NCBI GenBank assembly: GCA_030295235.1
Contig: AP026139.1
Location: 1-64,000, forward strand
Direction: 5' to 3'
DNA: 64,000 bases
From: Fistulifera solaris
Taxonomy: Eukaryota > Bacillariophyta > Bacillariophyceae > Naviculales > Stauroneidaceae
The position numbers and the translations under genes were made by a program. Positions within the stretch are counted from its first letter, which is position 1; every line of letters begins with the position of its first letter. Positions 1 through 11,520 of this stretch are shown here, piece by piece. The notes under the pieces were generated by a model. That model had not been told where the DNA came from. It saw only the letters and a program-made list of their open reading frames with translations, and did not search any database.

Positions 1-275
1 CTCCTAACCCTAACCCTAACCCTAACCCTCTAACCTCTAACCCTAACCCTAACCCTAACCCTAACCCCAACCCTAACCCTAACCCTAACCCTAACCCTAA
101 CCCTAACCCTAACCCCTAACCCTAACCCTAACCCTAACCCCAACCCTAACCCCTAACCCTAACCCTAACCCTAACCCTAACCCTAACCCTAACCCTAACC
201 CTAACCCTAACCCTAACCCTAGCCCTAGCCCTAACCCTAACCCTAACCCTAACCCTAACCCTAACCCTAACCCTA
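1..275. repeat. Telomere, (CCCTAA)n C-strand
   Basis: Nearly continuous CCCTAA hexamers run from the first base to about 275, so this is a true left chromosome end. Variant units lie inside it: CCTCTAA units near 28-40, CCCCAA near 65 and 139, CCCCTAA near 114 and 149, and two AGCCCT units near 220-230. Nothing telomeric follows base 275. Confidence 0.97.
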
Positions 276-859
276 AGGAGAACCCTGTCCCTTGAAAAGC
301 AACGCACTCCTAGTTTGTCACGATGCCCCTGGACGCTGACATTTAAGGCCAAGCATGTTTTGGATGCACTGCAAGGAATCGCCTTCCATAATGATTAATG
401 ATGAATCAGTTGTCCACCTCACTACAACAAAGCTCTATGATCATACCCAGCAATTCTACAAAGAGGACACCATTCACATTGGTACAACATTGATCAAAGT
501 CTAACCCTTGATACAACATTGATCAAAGTCTGTGAAATGGATCCAAATGCACCAACTCAGAACTGCAAATGTCTTTGTTGCACAAAATAATTTTGATACT
601 TTGATTTGCATTTCCAATGAAATCTTCTTCTTTTCCTTATTTCCAACATTTCCTTCTATTCCATCTTCCTTTCTCCCTTGTTACTGATTCCTACTTCCTA
701 TTTACCTAGTTCTAAGTTCCTTTTCCAAGTTCCAAGTTCCATATCCCAATTTCCAAATTCCTAACCCTATCATGTCGCAAAGGGCGCCATGCTTTGACAA
801 TATGCGCGGGCTAAGATATAAATAAGAATATAGTTGATAAATAGTACAGATTATTGCTT
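276..859. other. Gene-free subtelomere
   Basis: No convincing coding region is present. A 20-base word (ACAACATTGATCAAAGTCT) occurs twice close together, at about 484 and 513, with a telomere-like CTAACCCT between the copies. Bases 625-765 are strongly pyrimidine-rich with repeated TTCC and TTCCAAGTTCC words, and end in another CTAACCCT. It reads as degenerate subtelomeric filler. Confidence 0.6.
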
Positions 860-3478
860 TTACCCGTGAAGCGAAGTTGTTGCTTTGTTTACTTTCCCTG
901 CAACGGCTGCAACCGGTTTCTTAATTAAATCGATAACCTCTTGCTCTTCTGCAGTCAGCGAAAAGTCACCGTCGACAGATATCATGCATTCCTCATCCGG
1001 GAGATCCATCTTCGTTGAGACATGGTCGGAACAGGTAGCTTGCTGCTTTACCAAAATTGTGCACTTCCAAAGGATCACGACCACTACCATCGCCAAGAAG
1101 TTTTACACATTTCGACTTGACATCTAAAATGATCGGAAGGCCGTTCGGAATTTCAAGCTCAACAATCTTATCCTCCCGGTATATCGCGAAAGATGCATCA
1201 ATAAGCCCCGGATAGCATTCTCGCTGCTGGAAATTAATACACGCTTTCCTTGGTCAACTGCTTGCGGCACGATGCACTCCGTGAAAAAGGGAATTGTCCT
1301 GTCCATGCAATCTTTCAGCGATTCTGATTTGGGAAGTTTGCGAGCAAGTGTTGGTCTCCCCCTTCTCGATACTTCGGATGAGGGACTCTCGCACAGAATA
1401 GCGCAGATCCGACAGGTACTTCGAATACCGTGGGTCGTTACCAGGATAATGAGGAGAAAAAGAAGAGACCTTTGGCGGTGGAGTTTTATAACCTCGCCGC
1501 CATGCTTTGAACTGCGTTTCGCCGTGACGCTGCTTTACCATTTGTTTCGAAAGTCCGGTGAGCTCTCCATACATTCGCTCATTTAGGCGCCAAGTTTTGA
1601 TGATAGGGAGCCATAAACAATCCATTTCCGAAAGCACGTGCCATGCCGTTTCAATCGCTCGTGAAAGCCAGGAAGTATAAACAACATCAAATTCGAATCC
1701 GTACCTTTTCAGCAGCCGGCCAGCTTCTTTGGCTTCTTCAATTCCGTCTTGGGCCAGTCTATGTGGCAAATCATGAGTTCAGTCTGATCAACAAAAAGGA
1801 TACACAAGCTTAACACTTACGCGACATCGTCCCATCCCGTGAATAGTCCGAGCAAGTTGTGACCTGTCTTGCCGTGTCGAATAATAACAATAACTGGATC
1901 GCGTCGAACGGGTGTCTTTCCCATTCCGGGCACCAACACTTGGCTTGGCACCGAAGTCACGCACGGCTTACTCGAGATAACGTATGGAGAAACAGGCGAT
2001 TCATCGTTGTCATCACCGCCCTGCGAAAATTCCATACTTCCATCATCTTTGAAAGTGGGAAGGTCTGGGTCGAATTGGTCTCCGCGCTCTAATGCCTGCA
2101 ATCCGTCGGACCAGATTTGATCTTCAATAAACTGCATGGGCTTTCCGTTATTGCCGCCACTCCCATCGTCTTCCGGAGCTGCGTTCGGGTCGATAAACTG
2201 CCCAGCCCATTCGCCCAGCTCTCGCTCTGCACGCAACTTCAATAGACTTCGCTCGAGAGACGTTAAAGGTACCGACATTTGGCTTGAACTTAGCGCCAGT
2301 GTATTGTTGTATCCAGGGACTTGATTCGCCCACTCCTCTTCACGCTTGAGAGCTTCTTTGAGCAGTCCGGGTTTTTCTAGGAACAAGCCCTTCATGTGCA
2401 CTTGACTCACGGTTGACTTTTCGGCGGAAGGAGGTATGGGCTTCAAATCACGATCGAATTTGTAAATGATGGGAATGCCAGTCGGGATCGAAACCATTTG
2501 AATATCTTCATCTGAAATCCCATCAATTGTCTTTACCAATCCACGCAAGGTGTTTGCGTGTCCCACTACCATGACATTTCGCCCATGGCGCAATTCGTAC
2601 TTGATTTTATCTTCCCAGACAGGTGCTGTTCGCTCCATACAATCCAAAAGCGATTCGGTCATGGGAATTTGCTCCAGCGACAAATCCGCGTATTTCCGGT
2701 CACGACCGGGCCAAAATTCGTCATTGGGTGTCAGTGGAGGAGGTCGTGTACGTAAGGATCCTCGCCATTCCTGCACTAGGTCCGCACCCAACCGTTCCGC
2801 CGTCTCGAATTTACACAATCCAGTCAAGGCTCCGTACATTCGCTCATTCAATCGCCAAGTTTTGAAGACCGGCTTGTAAATTTGTTCCATTTCTTGTAGC
2901 ATGATCCATGACGACATAATGGCCCGTTTGAGGCGAGAAGTAAAGACAATATCAATTTCGTATCCACCTTCTAGTAATAAACGCGCCGCGTGTTCGACTT
3001 CCCGACGACCTCGCTCTGACAAACCCGGATCAGCCCACCCAGTAAACGTAGCATTCGCATTCCATAATGATTCTCCATGACGAACGAGTATTAGTGTTCC
3101 TGGCTCGACTCGTGGTTTTGGAAAGAGAACATTGTTGATGCTCTTTAGCACTGAAATCATTTTGGAAGATTCACTGCGCATCGAGTTGTATCCGTCATCA
3201 TCATCTAACTCCAAGGGCCGTCGACCGAACAACTTTCGTAGCAGTTTCCCTTTCTCTTGCAGACTATTCTGATAATTGCCTGACATTGACATTGAGTATC
3301 CATTGGAAATAGGCCGAGAAAGAGTATTGTTTGTATTGCTTCGACTTTCTGTGTCTGGCGAGGCTTGACGCGCAATAGCGACCGTTCGAGCGACCCCACA
3401 GGGTCTCTGAAAGGCCACAGTGCCATGCTTGCCCGTTGAGAGTAGCAATATACAGAGAATATTGATATAACACAACAT
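860..3478 (-). CDS. Plastid-type tandem phosphoglycerate mutase (two HP1 domains), 3' part frame-disrupted
   Basis: This encodes two cofactor-dependent phosphoglycerate mutase domains in one chain, interconverting 3- and 2-phosphoglycerate. Residues 1-25 form a hydrophobic presequence followed by VAFQRP, a diatom plastid-type cleavage motif. Domain 1 (about 125-345) has the catalytic RHGESLW, the RLNERMYG motif and VVGHANTLRG. Domain 2 starts near residue 530 with IIRHGKTGHN and continues into exon 2. A 62-nt GT-AG intron lies at 1759-1820. In domain 2 the second catalytic His motif is replaced by ISSSENAIRG, so it may not be fully active. Exon 2 needs four single-base corrections: the C run near 1356-1360, two near 1175-1188 and one near 999-1001. 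With them the reading continues through ELEIPNGLPI and FRPC to a stop at 860. It is either a decaying subtelomeric copy or poor consensus sequence. The family call is secure; integrity is not. Confidence 0.85.
1759..1820 (-). other. Spliceosomal intron in the phosphoglycerate mutase gene
   Basis: GTAAGT donor and CATAG acceptor join DDV-GC|A-LAQ, which restores the conserved mutase sequence FTGWDDVALAQDG. It is 62 nt long. Confidence 0.9.
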
Positions 3479-3982
3479 TTTAAAACAAAAACAGTCTCTT
3501 ACGAGAGATTGTGTTCGAGCACAGATTTGCGAGAATACATGGTGAGAAAAAAAACGTCGTGGACGTCGGCTTCCTCAAAACTCAAAACGCGACGAAGACG
3601 ATCGTTGCTTACGTCACATGTAAGAAATCGCACAGAAGATCCAGAAACGCATTTATAAACGTTCTAGCTAGAGTACTTTGCACCAGGTACCGGTACCGGT
3701 ACCTGGTACACATTATACCGCAACCGTCGCCAGATGGTCGGTTCATAGTCGGTTCATCCGTGCGACATTCGCCGCTTGACACCTTTTGATTGTCACACGT
3801 CACGTCACACGAAAGGGGAACGACAGTCACGAGTCACGAATCATCATCATCTCGAAAACCCATCATCACTTCCGCAACAACGCTTTCTCACCTAGACTTT
3901 TTAGTACCTGGTACAACATCACATCACTCTGTACTCCTATTTTCCGTCAAACTCATTCTTTGCCATACTTTAGTATAAAAGA
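3479..3982. promoter_or_regulatory. Divergent intergenic region with a 26-bp perfect palindrome
   Basis: This 504-bp spacer separates the divergent mutase and lipase genes and must hold both promoters. Bases 3682-3707 are a perfect palindrome built on GGTACCGGTACC, flanked by ACCAGG and CCTGGT. A related GTACCTGGTAC lies at 3904-3914. GTCACG/CACGTCAC words cluster at 3793-3840. No gene is seen. Confidence 0.6.
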
Positions 3983-6471
3983 ATGAAAAGGGATTGTTAT
4001 TCGTGTTTTCTTTTCATGCTTCTCTGGCAACCGCACGTCAACGGATGGACCATGCCGTCGACGACCTTCGTTTCCAGTGCTTCGCAGCAACAACATTCCT
4101 TATGCGTATCTTCGCAGAAAGATTCCAGCACTGTCACCGGCAACAACAATAGTACACAAGAGAGCACGGCTGTGGAAACTCTGGATGATTGGGAATCGGT
4201 TGCGTCGGGTTCTTTCGGTAATTTGCTATTGCAAATGCAAAGGAGAGGTGATTTTCAACGTGATGTGGTGGATCTGGATCGTCCTGCTTTGAAAACGAAC
4301 GACACGACAAAGAAGGATGCATTACCGGAATCCGATTATGCGGAAGAAATACCTGTGCTGGACTGGGAGACTGCGAAAGAACTGGATGGATCAGTGAAAT
4401 GGCTTGATGGCACGGAGCAAACGCAGACACCGATCCAAGTGTTACCGATGAGTTCGCTCTATCGAAGTCATTACAAGACAGCCAAAGACATCCCGCTTTC
4501 CATCGCTGTTACTACTTCAGAAGCCGAGGATCCCTTTGGAGGACGTTTAAGTCGTGATATGCGTTTCCTTGCACTGAATATTTTAGCTAGTACCGAAACA
4601 GTCGAGCAATGGAAATTACTGGCTCGTGAAACTGACGGTATTTTTCCTCTACTCGAAATCATACGTCATGGAGCGGCTGCCATTCAAAGAGAATCGTCAG
4701 AACAAGCTGATTCGCCCACTGCATACACCTTGGAAAGTACGGAACAAGCGTATCGAGCAGCTTGCAGTGCGTGTCGTGTCATTCGAGACTTGTCGGCATT
4801 GTCGCCCGACCTTGCAGCTGTGATTACGGATACCATTTTGCGTGCCAACGCCGCTTGGAAAGGTGGTCTCATGAGAGACTTTTCCGATATATTGCAGCAT
4901 GCCAATGAATATACGGATAATACGTTTCGAAGAAATCAACGCGAGATCCGGCTGCGATCCAAGCTCTATGTTTGTCAACTTCTGCTGGCCATGGTAGTAT
5001 CTAGTGACAGCGCTATTGATGCGATACGATCTACAAATGGTCTTGCGGATGCCGTCCTGGGATGTTCTTCATACGCTCGTAAAGAGAAGGCTAAACGCTG
5101 GGTTCGTTATCCTGGTGAAATGGCAAAATGGTTGTGGCAGCGAAAAGCACGCGGGCGTCGGGCATTGCGCAGACCTTTCCTAGAGGCAGCAACTCTTGGT
5201 AATGACTTGAATGCAAACGTGAAACGAATAGCCAATCAAATTTTAGCGGCTATCGGCTACAACCAGTGGACTCCAAAGACACCGGGTCAACGCGGGCTTC
5301 GAATTCTTTCTTTGGATGGTGGTGGATCACGTGGGATGGTTGCGGTCACTGCGGTCCGGGATCTTATGGAAAAGATTGGAAACGGTGCAGAGGTCGCCGA
5401 TTGTTTCGATATAGTGGCCGGCACATCCACAGGTGGAATAATTGCGTTTCTCACCGCTATTCGACAAGAAACGTGTGCCGAGGCGGTGGAACGCTACAAT
5501 CAACTCATCAAACAAATCTTCGTCAAATCGGCGCTGAGTACTCCACTAATGTTTTTCACTACAGCGAGTTACGATGAAGCTCATTTTATGAAAGTTCTTA
5601 CCGATATTCTTCGAGATGAGATAATGTTGGATTCACGAGCCGATCCCACTGTCCCCTTGGTGTTCTGCGTCACGTCCAAAATGTCCTCTACGCCGACGCA
5701 TGTGTCGTTGATGAGAAATTATAATTACGCGAATGGAGAATTGGCTGACTCTTTGTTATCAATCCTGACAAAGCAAGAGAAGAGCTGGGACTCGGTTTAG
5801 AGTTGGAAAACCCGATAATTCGAAACGCCGTTTATGCGCGTAAACGCTTGTCTCCCAAAGCGCCCGGAACAGACACGACTACTGGCTCGCGATATCCCGG
5901 ATCTTTTCGTGTCCTACAACGTTTCGCGTTACGGGCATCGACTGCCGCACCGACGGTCTTCAAGCCGGTCATGATGGGAGGTGAAATATACGCGGACGGT
6001 GGAATCGTATCGAGCAATCCTAGCGCAGTGGCAATCCATGAGGCCAGAACACTGTTCCCTGATATTCCGATTGAGCTTCTAGTGAGCGTCGGAACTGGCG
6101 CTTTTGTGGAACAGAAAAGTGCTCCTCGTATCGGCTGGGACGGGATAATAGGTCAAATTGTCAATAGCGCGTGTGATGGGGAGCAAACGCATCATATACT
6201 AGAAGATATTTTGGGCAATCCAGCAGCCGTCAGCTTAGGAAGTAAAACGTCGTCTATGACGCGGTATTTTCGACTAAACCCGGTGCTTGGTTTACCCGAT
6301 GAATTTCCAATTGACGTTACAGACCCAATCAAACTTGAAAAACTCAAACGCATAACGCTGGATTACATGGACCAAGAAGAAAAACAGGTAGAAGAAATTC
6401 GCCGTATACTGGGTGGAGAACGGAAACGACGACGAGGGTTTCTGCGGAGGCTCTTGCGAAAACGACAGTAG
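3983..6471 (+). CDS. Patatin-like phospholipase
   Basis: This is a patatin-family acyl hydrolase expected to cleave membrane or storage lipids. All three family signatures are visible: the oxyanion motif DGGGSRG near residue 444, the nucleophile elbow GTSTG near 479 and the catalytic-dyad aspartate in YADGGIVSSNP near 670. The N-terminal half is helical and armadillo-like, and residues 1-20 are hydrophobic (CFLFMLLW), suggesting a signal or transit peptide. The ATG at 3983 is the first in frame. The frame changes near 5752-5754: after NGELADS the good reading resumes as FVINPDKAREELG in another frame, as if one T of a TTT run were missing. No short intron explains it. The product is about 829 residues. 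The 3' end is only 57 bp from the convergent PH-START gene. Confidence 0.88.
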
Positions 6472-6528
6472 CTCCCTTACCCCAGCCGTTCTTCATAATA
6501 GTCCAAATGTCAAAATACATGGAAACTT

Positions 6529-8881
6529 TTAGTTGTCGCATAATTCCGGGAATTGCAAATGCCGTTGAACATCGGCTGCATAGCGACGACAAGCAGAAAC
6601 ATCAGCAGTTATTGGAACCACCATTGTCAGTGATAACGATCTCCCGTCCTTCTCAACAACAGCCACGATGGTAACTTCGGGACGAGCCGACACTACGGCA
6701 TCAACTGTAACGAGACTTGTATCATGGGACGCAACTACCAAGCATTGACCAAGTCTCGAATAGTGCGTAGAGAAATAACCTCGATCTCTGTCGTTCTCAG
6801 CTTCGGAGAGTTCGTCTGCAATACTTTGTACAGAGCGCTCTTGTACATTTTCCAAATTGATAACGCTTCCACCATTTTCAGAGACTGAAACAGTAATGGG
6901 TTCCGATGAAATGTCTACGGCCGTATCAATCATCAGCCAGGGTATGTAATGATGTCTCACGCATAGTTGCTTTTCTTTCGTTAAAGCCTTATAATTGCGG
7001 ATATTACGAGATGCACGTGCGTAATATCCTGATGAAAAAGACGTCGCTCTTCATTGTCTTCTTTCGAATTAGTCAAATAGCGACGAATCCCCTTAGCTGG
7101 AACCGATATTCGGCACGTAACAGTAGATGTCAAAGGCGGTTCCAACCCGAGACCACGCGAAAGAACGGGTCCTTGTACCAACTGCAAACAAACGGTCTGG
7201 CGTATTGCAAAAAGACCCCGAGACAAAAGCACCAAAAGGCTAGATTGTCTCGATGGACAAAAGACAACGATAAGTAAATCAAAAGAGGCAAGAAAAGTAT
7301 CAGTGCTTCGGCTTGAAATGCTGAAGGTGGACTGAAAACTTCTTTTGACGCTGATTTCTCGCTCAAGTCACTTAAAGACGTAACATCCGGCGACTCCGGA
7401 ACAGGGGGGAACGAAATCGAGATGTCGTCGTGTGCCGATATCCGCAATTCCCAAAATAGGACCGATGATCATGTCACGAATGGATTCGTTCGATAGTACT
7501 GTAGTCGCACTAGGTACTTTTGTTTGTTCAAAGTACTTCAGTAGTAGCTCTGGCATCGCAGATTGCTGCATAAGGACGACATTCGATAGGCTTTGGCTAA
7601 TACCGCCCATCAAGTCAAACGATGCAATACGTGTCCATCGACTCCCTACACCTATTGCCTCAATAATTCCAAAATTAATGATCAACTTTGCCCGAACGGC
7701 TTTCGAGGTAGATTCAGGAGCAGCTTCCTCTGCCTCGGGACACGAAAAACTATACGCAACAATGGCTGGAGCGGACTTCCATTGAACAACTTGCCAATGC
7801 ACCACCACGGCGAACTCCCGAGACGCCACCGGCCAAACACCCCGAAACTGGTAGACATCCAAAAATGTATGAGGATTGTAAACATGCAATCTTTTTGCGT
7901 CGGAAAGAGTGGGTTCCATGCGCTTACGACGTGATGGATCAATCGATGTAGAAAACAGTTGTGCTGGCGTAATGTTGCGAAATTCCGCAACCGTATAAAT
8001 CATACCGTGACCATCCGGATGGGTTCGAGATAGCGTTTTATAAGAATGGCCACCTTCTAATCGTTTTTTTGGGTGCAGAATCGTCCAGTTGCTAGTCTTG
8101 TCTTGCGCCGCTACCGAGAGATATTTCTCCATAGTTTGGCGTAAACGATTCGTGAGCGCTTCTGGTACATTCAGCGAGTACGGTCCTTCCTGCAGGACGT
8201 CGTTCCAATTAGTAATACGTCCACTTCCCGACCGTGGTGTTGCTCTATCCAAGCGAGATGGAGTACATACTTCTTGAGGAGGAGTCCGAGGTGAGCTCCT
8301 TGGCAGTGGTAAAGTTTGCCCACGCCTCGCAGCTATAATCCGTTGCATCCAGTCGCTTCTCGCAGCGTCGCTTCGTGTGGCTAAATAAAACTTTTCATTA
8401 TTTGATGAAACGACCGTGAACATGAAGAGATCATTCTTCGCCGGAATCCCATTTTTGGAAACTGTGCAATTCTCGAGCGACAAAGACCCCCGAGGTAAAA
8501 TATCGTAATCTAAGCTCTGCTCGGACGCCAAGCTATCAACTGATATTGTGCGACTCCTCGGTGATATATTTGAGGAAGGTGAACGTTGTAAAGATGTGGG
8601 TGTTGCGTTTGCGGGACGACTTTGCGAGGTCAAGAGATAATACGTCAAAGCTTTTCCTCCGGCTGTATTACAAACCAACGCGGTCGCCAATTTTGCTTGA
8701 ATACATCGCGGCGCTTCCAAAGCTCTCCTTGAAAGTGCTGATTCATTCCCGACATGTCACTGTTGATTTCTGCTGATGAATCTCTTTCTTCGTCTCCTTC
8801 AAACGATTCTTCTAATTCGAACACGTCTCTATGCTTTCGCTCCTCTGTCGGACACTTTATCCAGCCAAAAGTAACAGCCAT
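6529..8881 (-). CDS. PH-START domain lipid-transfer-like membrane protein
   Basis: A pleckstrin-homology domain comes first (about 48-170: GELWKRRDVFKQNWRPRWFV ... ARSDWMQRI), typical of phosphoinositide binding. A START-like lipid-binding domain follows (about 270-450), with a motif series such as FRGVWPVASREFAVVVHW and SRWTRIASFDLMGG. Near residue 525 a hydrophobic segment (LILFLPLLIYLSLSF) suggests membrane anchoring, and a conserved C-terminal region continues to 6529. The layout resembles ceramide-transfer or EDR2-like proteins, but the ligand cannot be told. Four single-base frame changes break the gene, at a T4 run at 8652-8655, CCC at 7450-7452, A4 at 7234-7237 and GG at 6999-7000. 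Each restores continuous coding, so I treat it as one gene of about 783 residues. The start ATG at 8881 is clear. Confidence 0.8.
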
Positions 8882-9444
8882 GAAGGCTAATGCGGGAATT
8901 ATTAAACACAGCTTTTAAACTTTGAATGAAACAATAATGTTGTAGAAAGGCTATAATCTGTAGTCGATTGAAAGCATCGTCACATTACACTTTTTGTTGC
9001 TGTTCATGGTGAGAGGTTGATAATGTGTCTCCGTCTTTGTTCGCTGTTTGTCGCCACGATTGGCGAGAGGGTCGTCCAGTGCGTGTCATAAAGGTTCTTG
9101 AAGTGTTTTTCTTCATAAGCATCAAAAAATTGGCCAAATAATAAGGAATGAGGACAGAGAGGACGGACTACAAGTAAGTACAAGTACTTGCACAAAGCAC
9201 TCACTCATTACTTTTGATCCAGTCGAGGTTAAAGTTCCAAACCACTAAAAATCTATCACTGACTTTCGAAGACCCACAAAGCGTTTCCGAAGTAAACAAT
9301 CATACATTAAACATAATAATTTTCACTAGTCAATCCCACCTATTTTCATGCATCATCGATTGAAAACTATGTAACTACGTAAAAGATCCTAATTAACAAC
9401 TACGATTACTTGCTTTGAGAATCTCGCCCGACTCCTGAAATTTA
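8882..9444. other. Intergenic, nothing recognised
   Basis: A spacer of 563 bp between two minus-strand genes, AT-rich in its right half. It should hold the promoter of the PH-START gene and the 3' end of the Cys-rich gene. I see no repeat or RNA gene. Confidence 0.5.
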
Positions 9445-10665
9445 TCACTTTTTTTCCTCGCCTATTACTTGACAGTACATCCTAATTTGCTGTTTCCGCT
9501 CGGCGTTAACCTGAGACTCATCAATAGCGTACATGCCGTATTTGTTTCCACATCGTTCTCGGATAACCTTATTGGGCACAGAATTGCTTGCTTTCCGGTC
9601 CTCAATGTGGGAGGCCAACCAACAAGAACATGCATCGACTTGACAGTTGATTCCGTTCTGCGTACAAGGACAATCGTGGGTACAGCATGGCTCTTCCCTT
9701 ACAATCGAGTGTAAGAGTAGCTCCAACTCTTCTCGATTTTTATTTTCCACGGGCAATTTGTGGCGTTTGCGCAATTCCTCAATGACCTTGTGCACCGACA
9801 GACGACGACTATGAGCTTTCTTACCGCCGCCACCCGGGGGCGGTATGTAAACATGCAATTTGCGACATGTACATCCGGTATGACCCTCCATGGAGCGACT
9901 TGCCCGAAGATTTTCCAATTCATTACGAACATGCAAAACATCAACTTGAGGAAAATCATCCGAGTACTCCTCTGTAACGGATTTCGAGCGTGTTCGGCGG
10001 TTATGAACATGCGCATTCGAGGAATGGTGGACCTCATGCTCGCCAGAGGCCAGAAGTACTTTCATTCGACTGTGCTCGGAGAGAGGTCGAAACAAAAGAT
10101 TGCTGACTCCACGTTTGTAGTCGAGGGGCCTTGTTTCCAGCGTCTCGGGAAATTTATTGTAACAATCCGGATAGCATTCCTTCCAACGATGCTGCAGTTT
10201 TTCAGCCTTGGCATTTTCGTGGTCTTCAATCTTCAAAGTGTGCGAGAGGCAAGCCTTCATCTCCATACCCAAAGGCCACCCACCGTCGCCAGGTATACCT
10301 TCGCCTAGACAACGTTTAAATTCTCGTATAATAACCTTATCGAACGTAACGCTTTTTTTTCGAACATGCTGGTTTGTTTGTGACTGTTGAGGAAGATGCC
10401 ACGTGCTTGTTTTTTCTTCTTATTCTTCTTTTGCGCTTATTCTTCTGCTTTCGTCTTGACTTGCTCGATTCTTGTTCTTCGAGTTTCGTAGCTGATGAAC
10501 CTGTAGAAGAGACGTACTCGGAGCTTTTTCTTCTCCCTTTGACAGAAGGTAATTAATGACATGAGGAGGCGAGGGAGACGAGTCGTCGGTCGAGGAAGAA
10601 GAAGCGGTTGACGAATCGTCATCAAACGTCCAAAGATAAGATTTCGAGGGCGGAGGCGGAGCCAT
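9445..10665 (-). CDS. Cys-rich nuclear protein, CSRNP-like
   Basis: The C-terminal third carries a Cys array: CCTHDCPCTQNGINC, VDACSCW and then CGNKYGMY (about residues 320-375). This spacing (CxC, GIxCxVD, CGNxxGxY) resembles the cysteine/serine-rich nuclear protein (AXUD1) family, probable transcription regulators; the assignment is by motif only. Near residue 105 is a second conserved block, VTFDKVIIREFKRCLG, and at residues 1-60 a Ser/Asp-rich disordered leader. Basic runs (KKKNKKK) could be nuclear localisation signals. The start ATG at 10665 gives MAPPPPSK. One base appears to be missing in the T4 run at 10429-10432, where the leader frame must switch to reach VTFDKV. The product is about 406 residues. 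Confidence 0.65.
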
Positions 10666-10812
10666 ACGGCGTGGTCGCTGTTAATATTAATCGATGGGCT
10701 ACCCTTGCAGGATGACAATAAACAAAATAGAAAAGGATATCTTCTCAGAAATGGCAGAAAAGAAGGTGTCGAAAACTCGTCCGCCAACGTGTGCCGCCCT
10801 ACCAGGTAATGA

Positions 10813-11015
10813 GGGCCATTTCTAACCGGAAGTTTCGTATTTCGTATTTTCGTATTTCGCGTGCTCACCACACTTGCCCAATTTGCCTAAACGGGAGAGA
10901 AATGAAAAGTACTACGTAGAGAAGTTATCGTCTGTCACTTTCTCCGTAAAACCTTTGATACGAACGCAAAATAATGCGAAAATACGAATACGAAACTTCC
11001 GGTTAGAAATGGCCC
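10813..11015. mobile_element. MITE, PIF/Harbinger-like
   Basis: The ends are inverted copies beginning GGGCCATTTCTAACCGGAAG and matching for 29 bases exactly, then for about 12 more with one gap. The element is 203 bp and has no coding capacity. The trinucleotide TGA flanks both sides (10810-10812 and 11016-11018), fitting a 3-bp target duplication. GGGCC termini with a 3-bp duplication suggest the PIF/Harbinger superfamily; that assignment is inference. Confidence 0.8.
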
Positions 11016-11307
11016 TGAGTACATTTAGTCATGAGCCTAAAGAAATATTTGCGTTATTTGTTATTATTTCTTCTCATTTTCGCAGAGAACTGACGACTCA
11101 CTTAATTATGTTTAGTCCCGGTTATTATTCTATACCGCACTGCCGTACTGACGCCTGGTAATGATCTAGGTCTAGAGCACTCGCAAATGCTTTGAAATAA
11201 TTGCGATTGATCATTATTGCTTGAACATAATTCTTGTTTAATGATGCTGATGATCCAATTAGCTTTTAGTAGTGGGTTACGCTGAGGGCGATCAATTCCC
11301 ACGATCG

Positions 11308-11329
11308 CCCCCCCCCCCCCCCCCCCCCC
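11308..11329. repeat. Poly-C tract, 22 bases
   Basis: An uninterrupted run of 22 C, about 190 bp upstream of the ankyrin-UBA start codon. It is flanked by a short GCGAT/ATCGC inverted repeat on its left. Run length is likely unreliable. Confidence 0.9.
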
Positions 11330-11520
11330 GTGTTCAAGTTTTCGTACGGGTAACCTTACTACATTTTTACGTAAAAGTGCGTTTATTTTTCCAGTTCCAG
11401 TGGACGGCGTCGCTCGTCAATAACGATAACATGCGAATGCAAATGTTAGTTGATTCTTGTCGTTCTTTGCTGCATTTTCGACTATATTGTATCGTTGAAT
11501 AGAAGAATTTGAATTGTAGA

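Larger units (their letters stand above)
10666..11520. other. Divergent intergenic region with MITE and poly-C tract
   Basis: This spacer of 855 bp separates divergent genes. It contains the inverted-repeat element at 10813-11015 and a 22-base C run at 11308-11329. No gene is supported. Confidence 0.6.

Noticed and set aside
146-352. Minus-strand open frame of 68 codons with RV repeats
   Set aside because: It is the telomere repeat read through and has no protein character.
5750-5803. A very short intron to explain the patatin frame break
   Set aside because: The only GT-AG options are under 30 nt or give non-conserved joins; other introns in the window are 62-105 nt.
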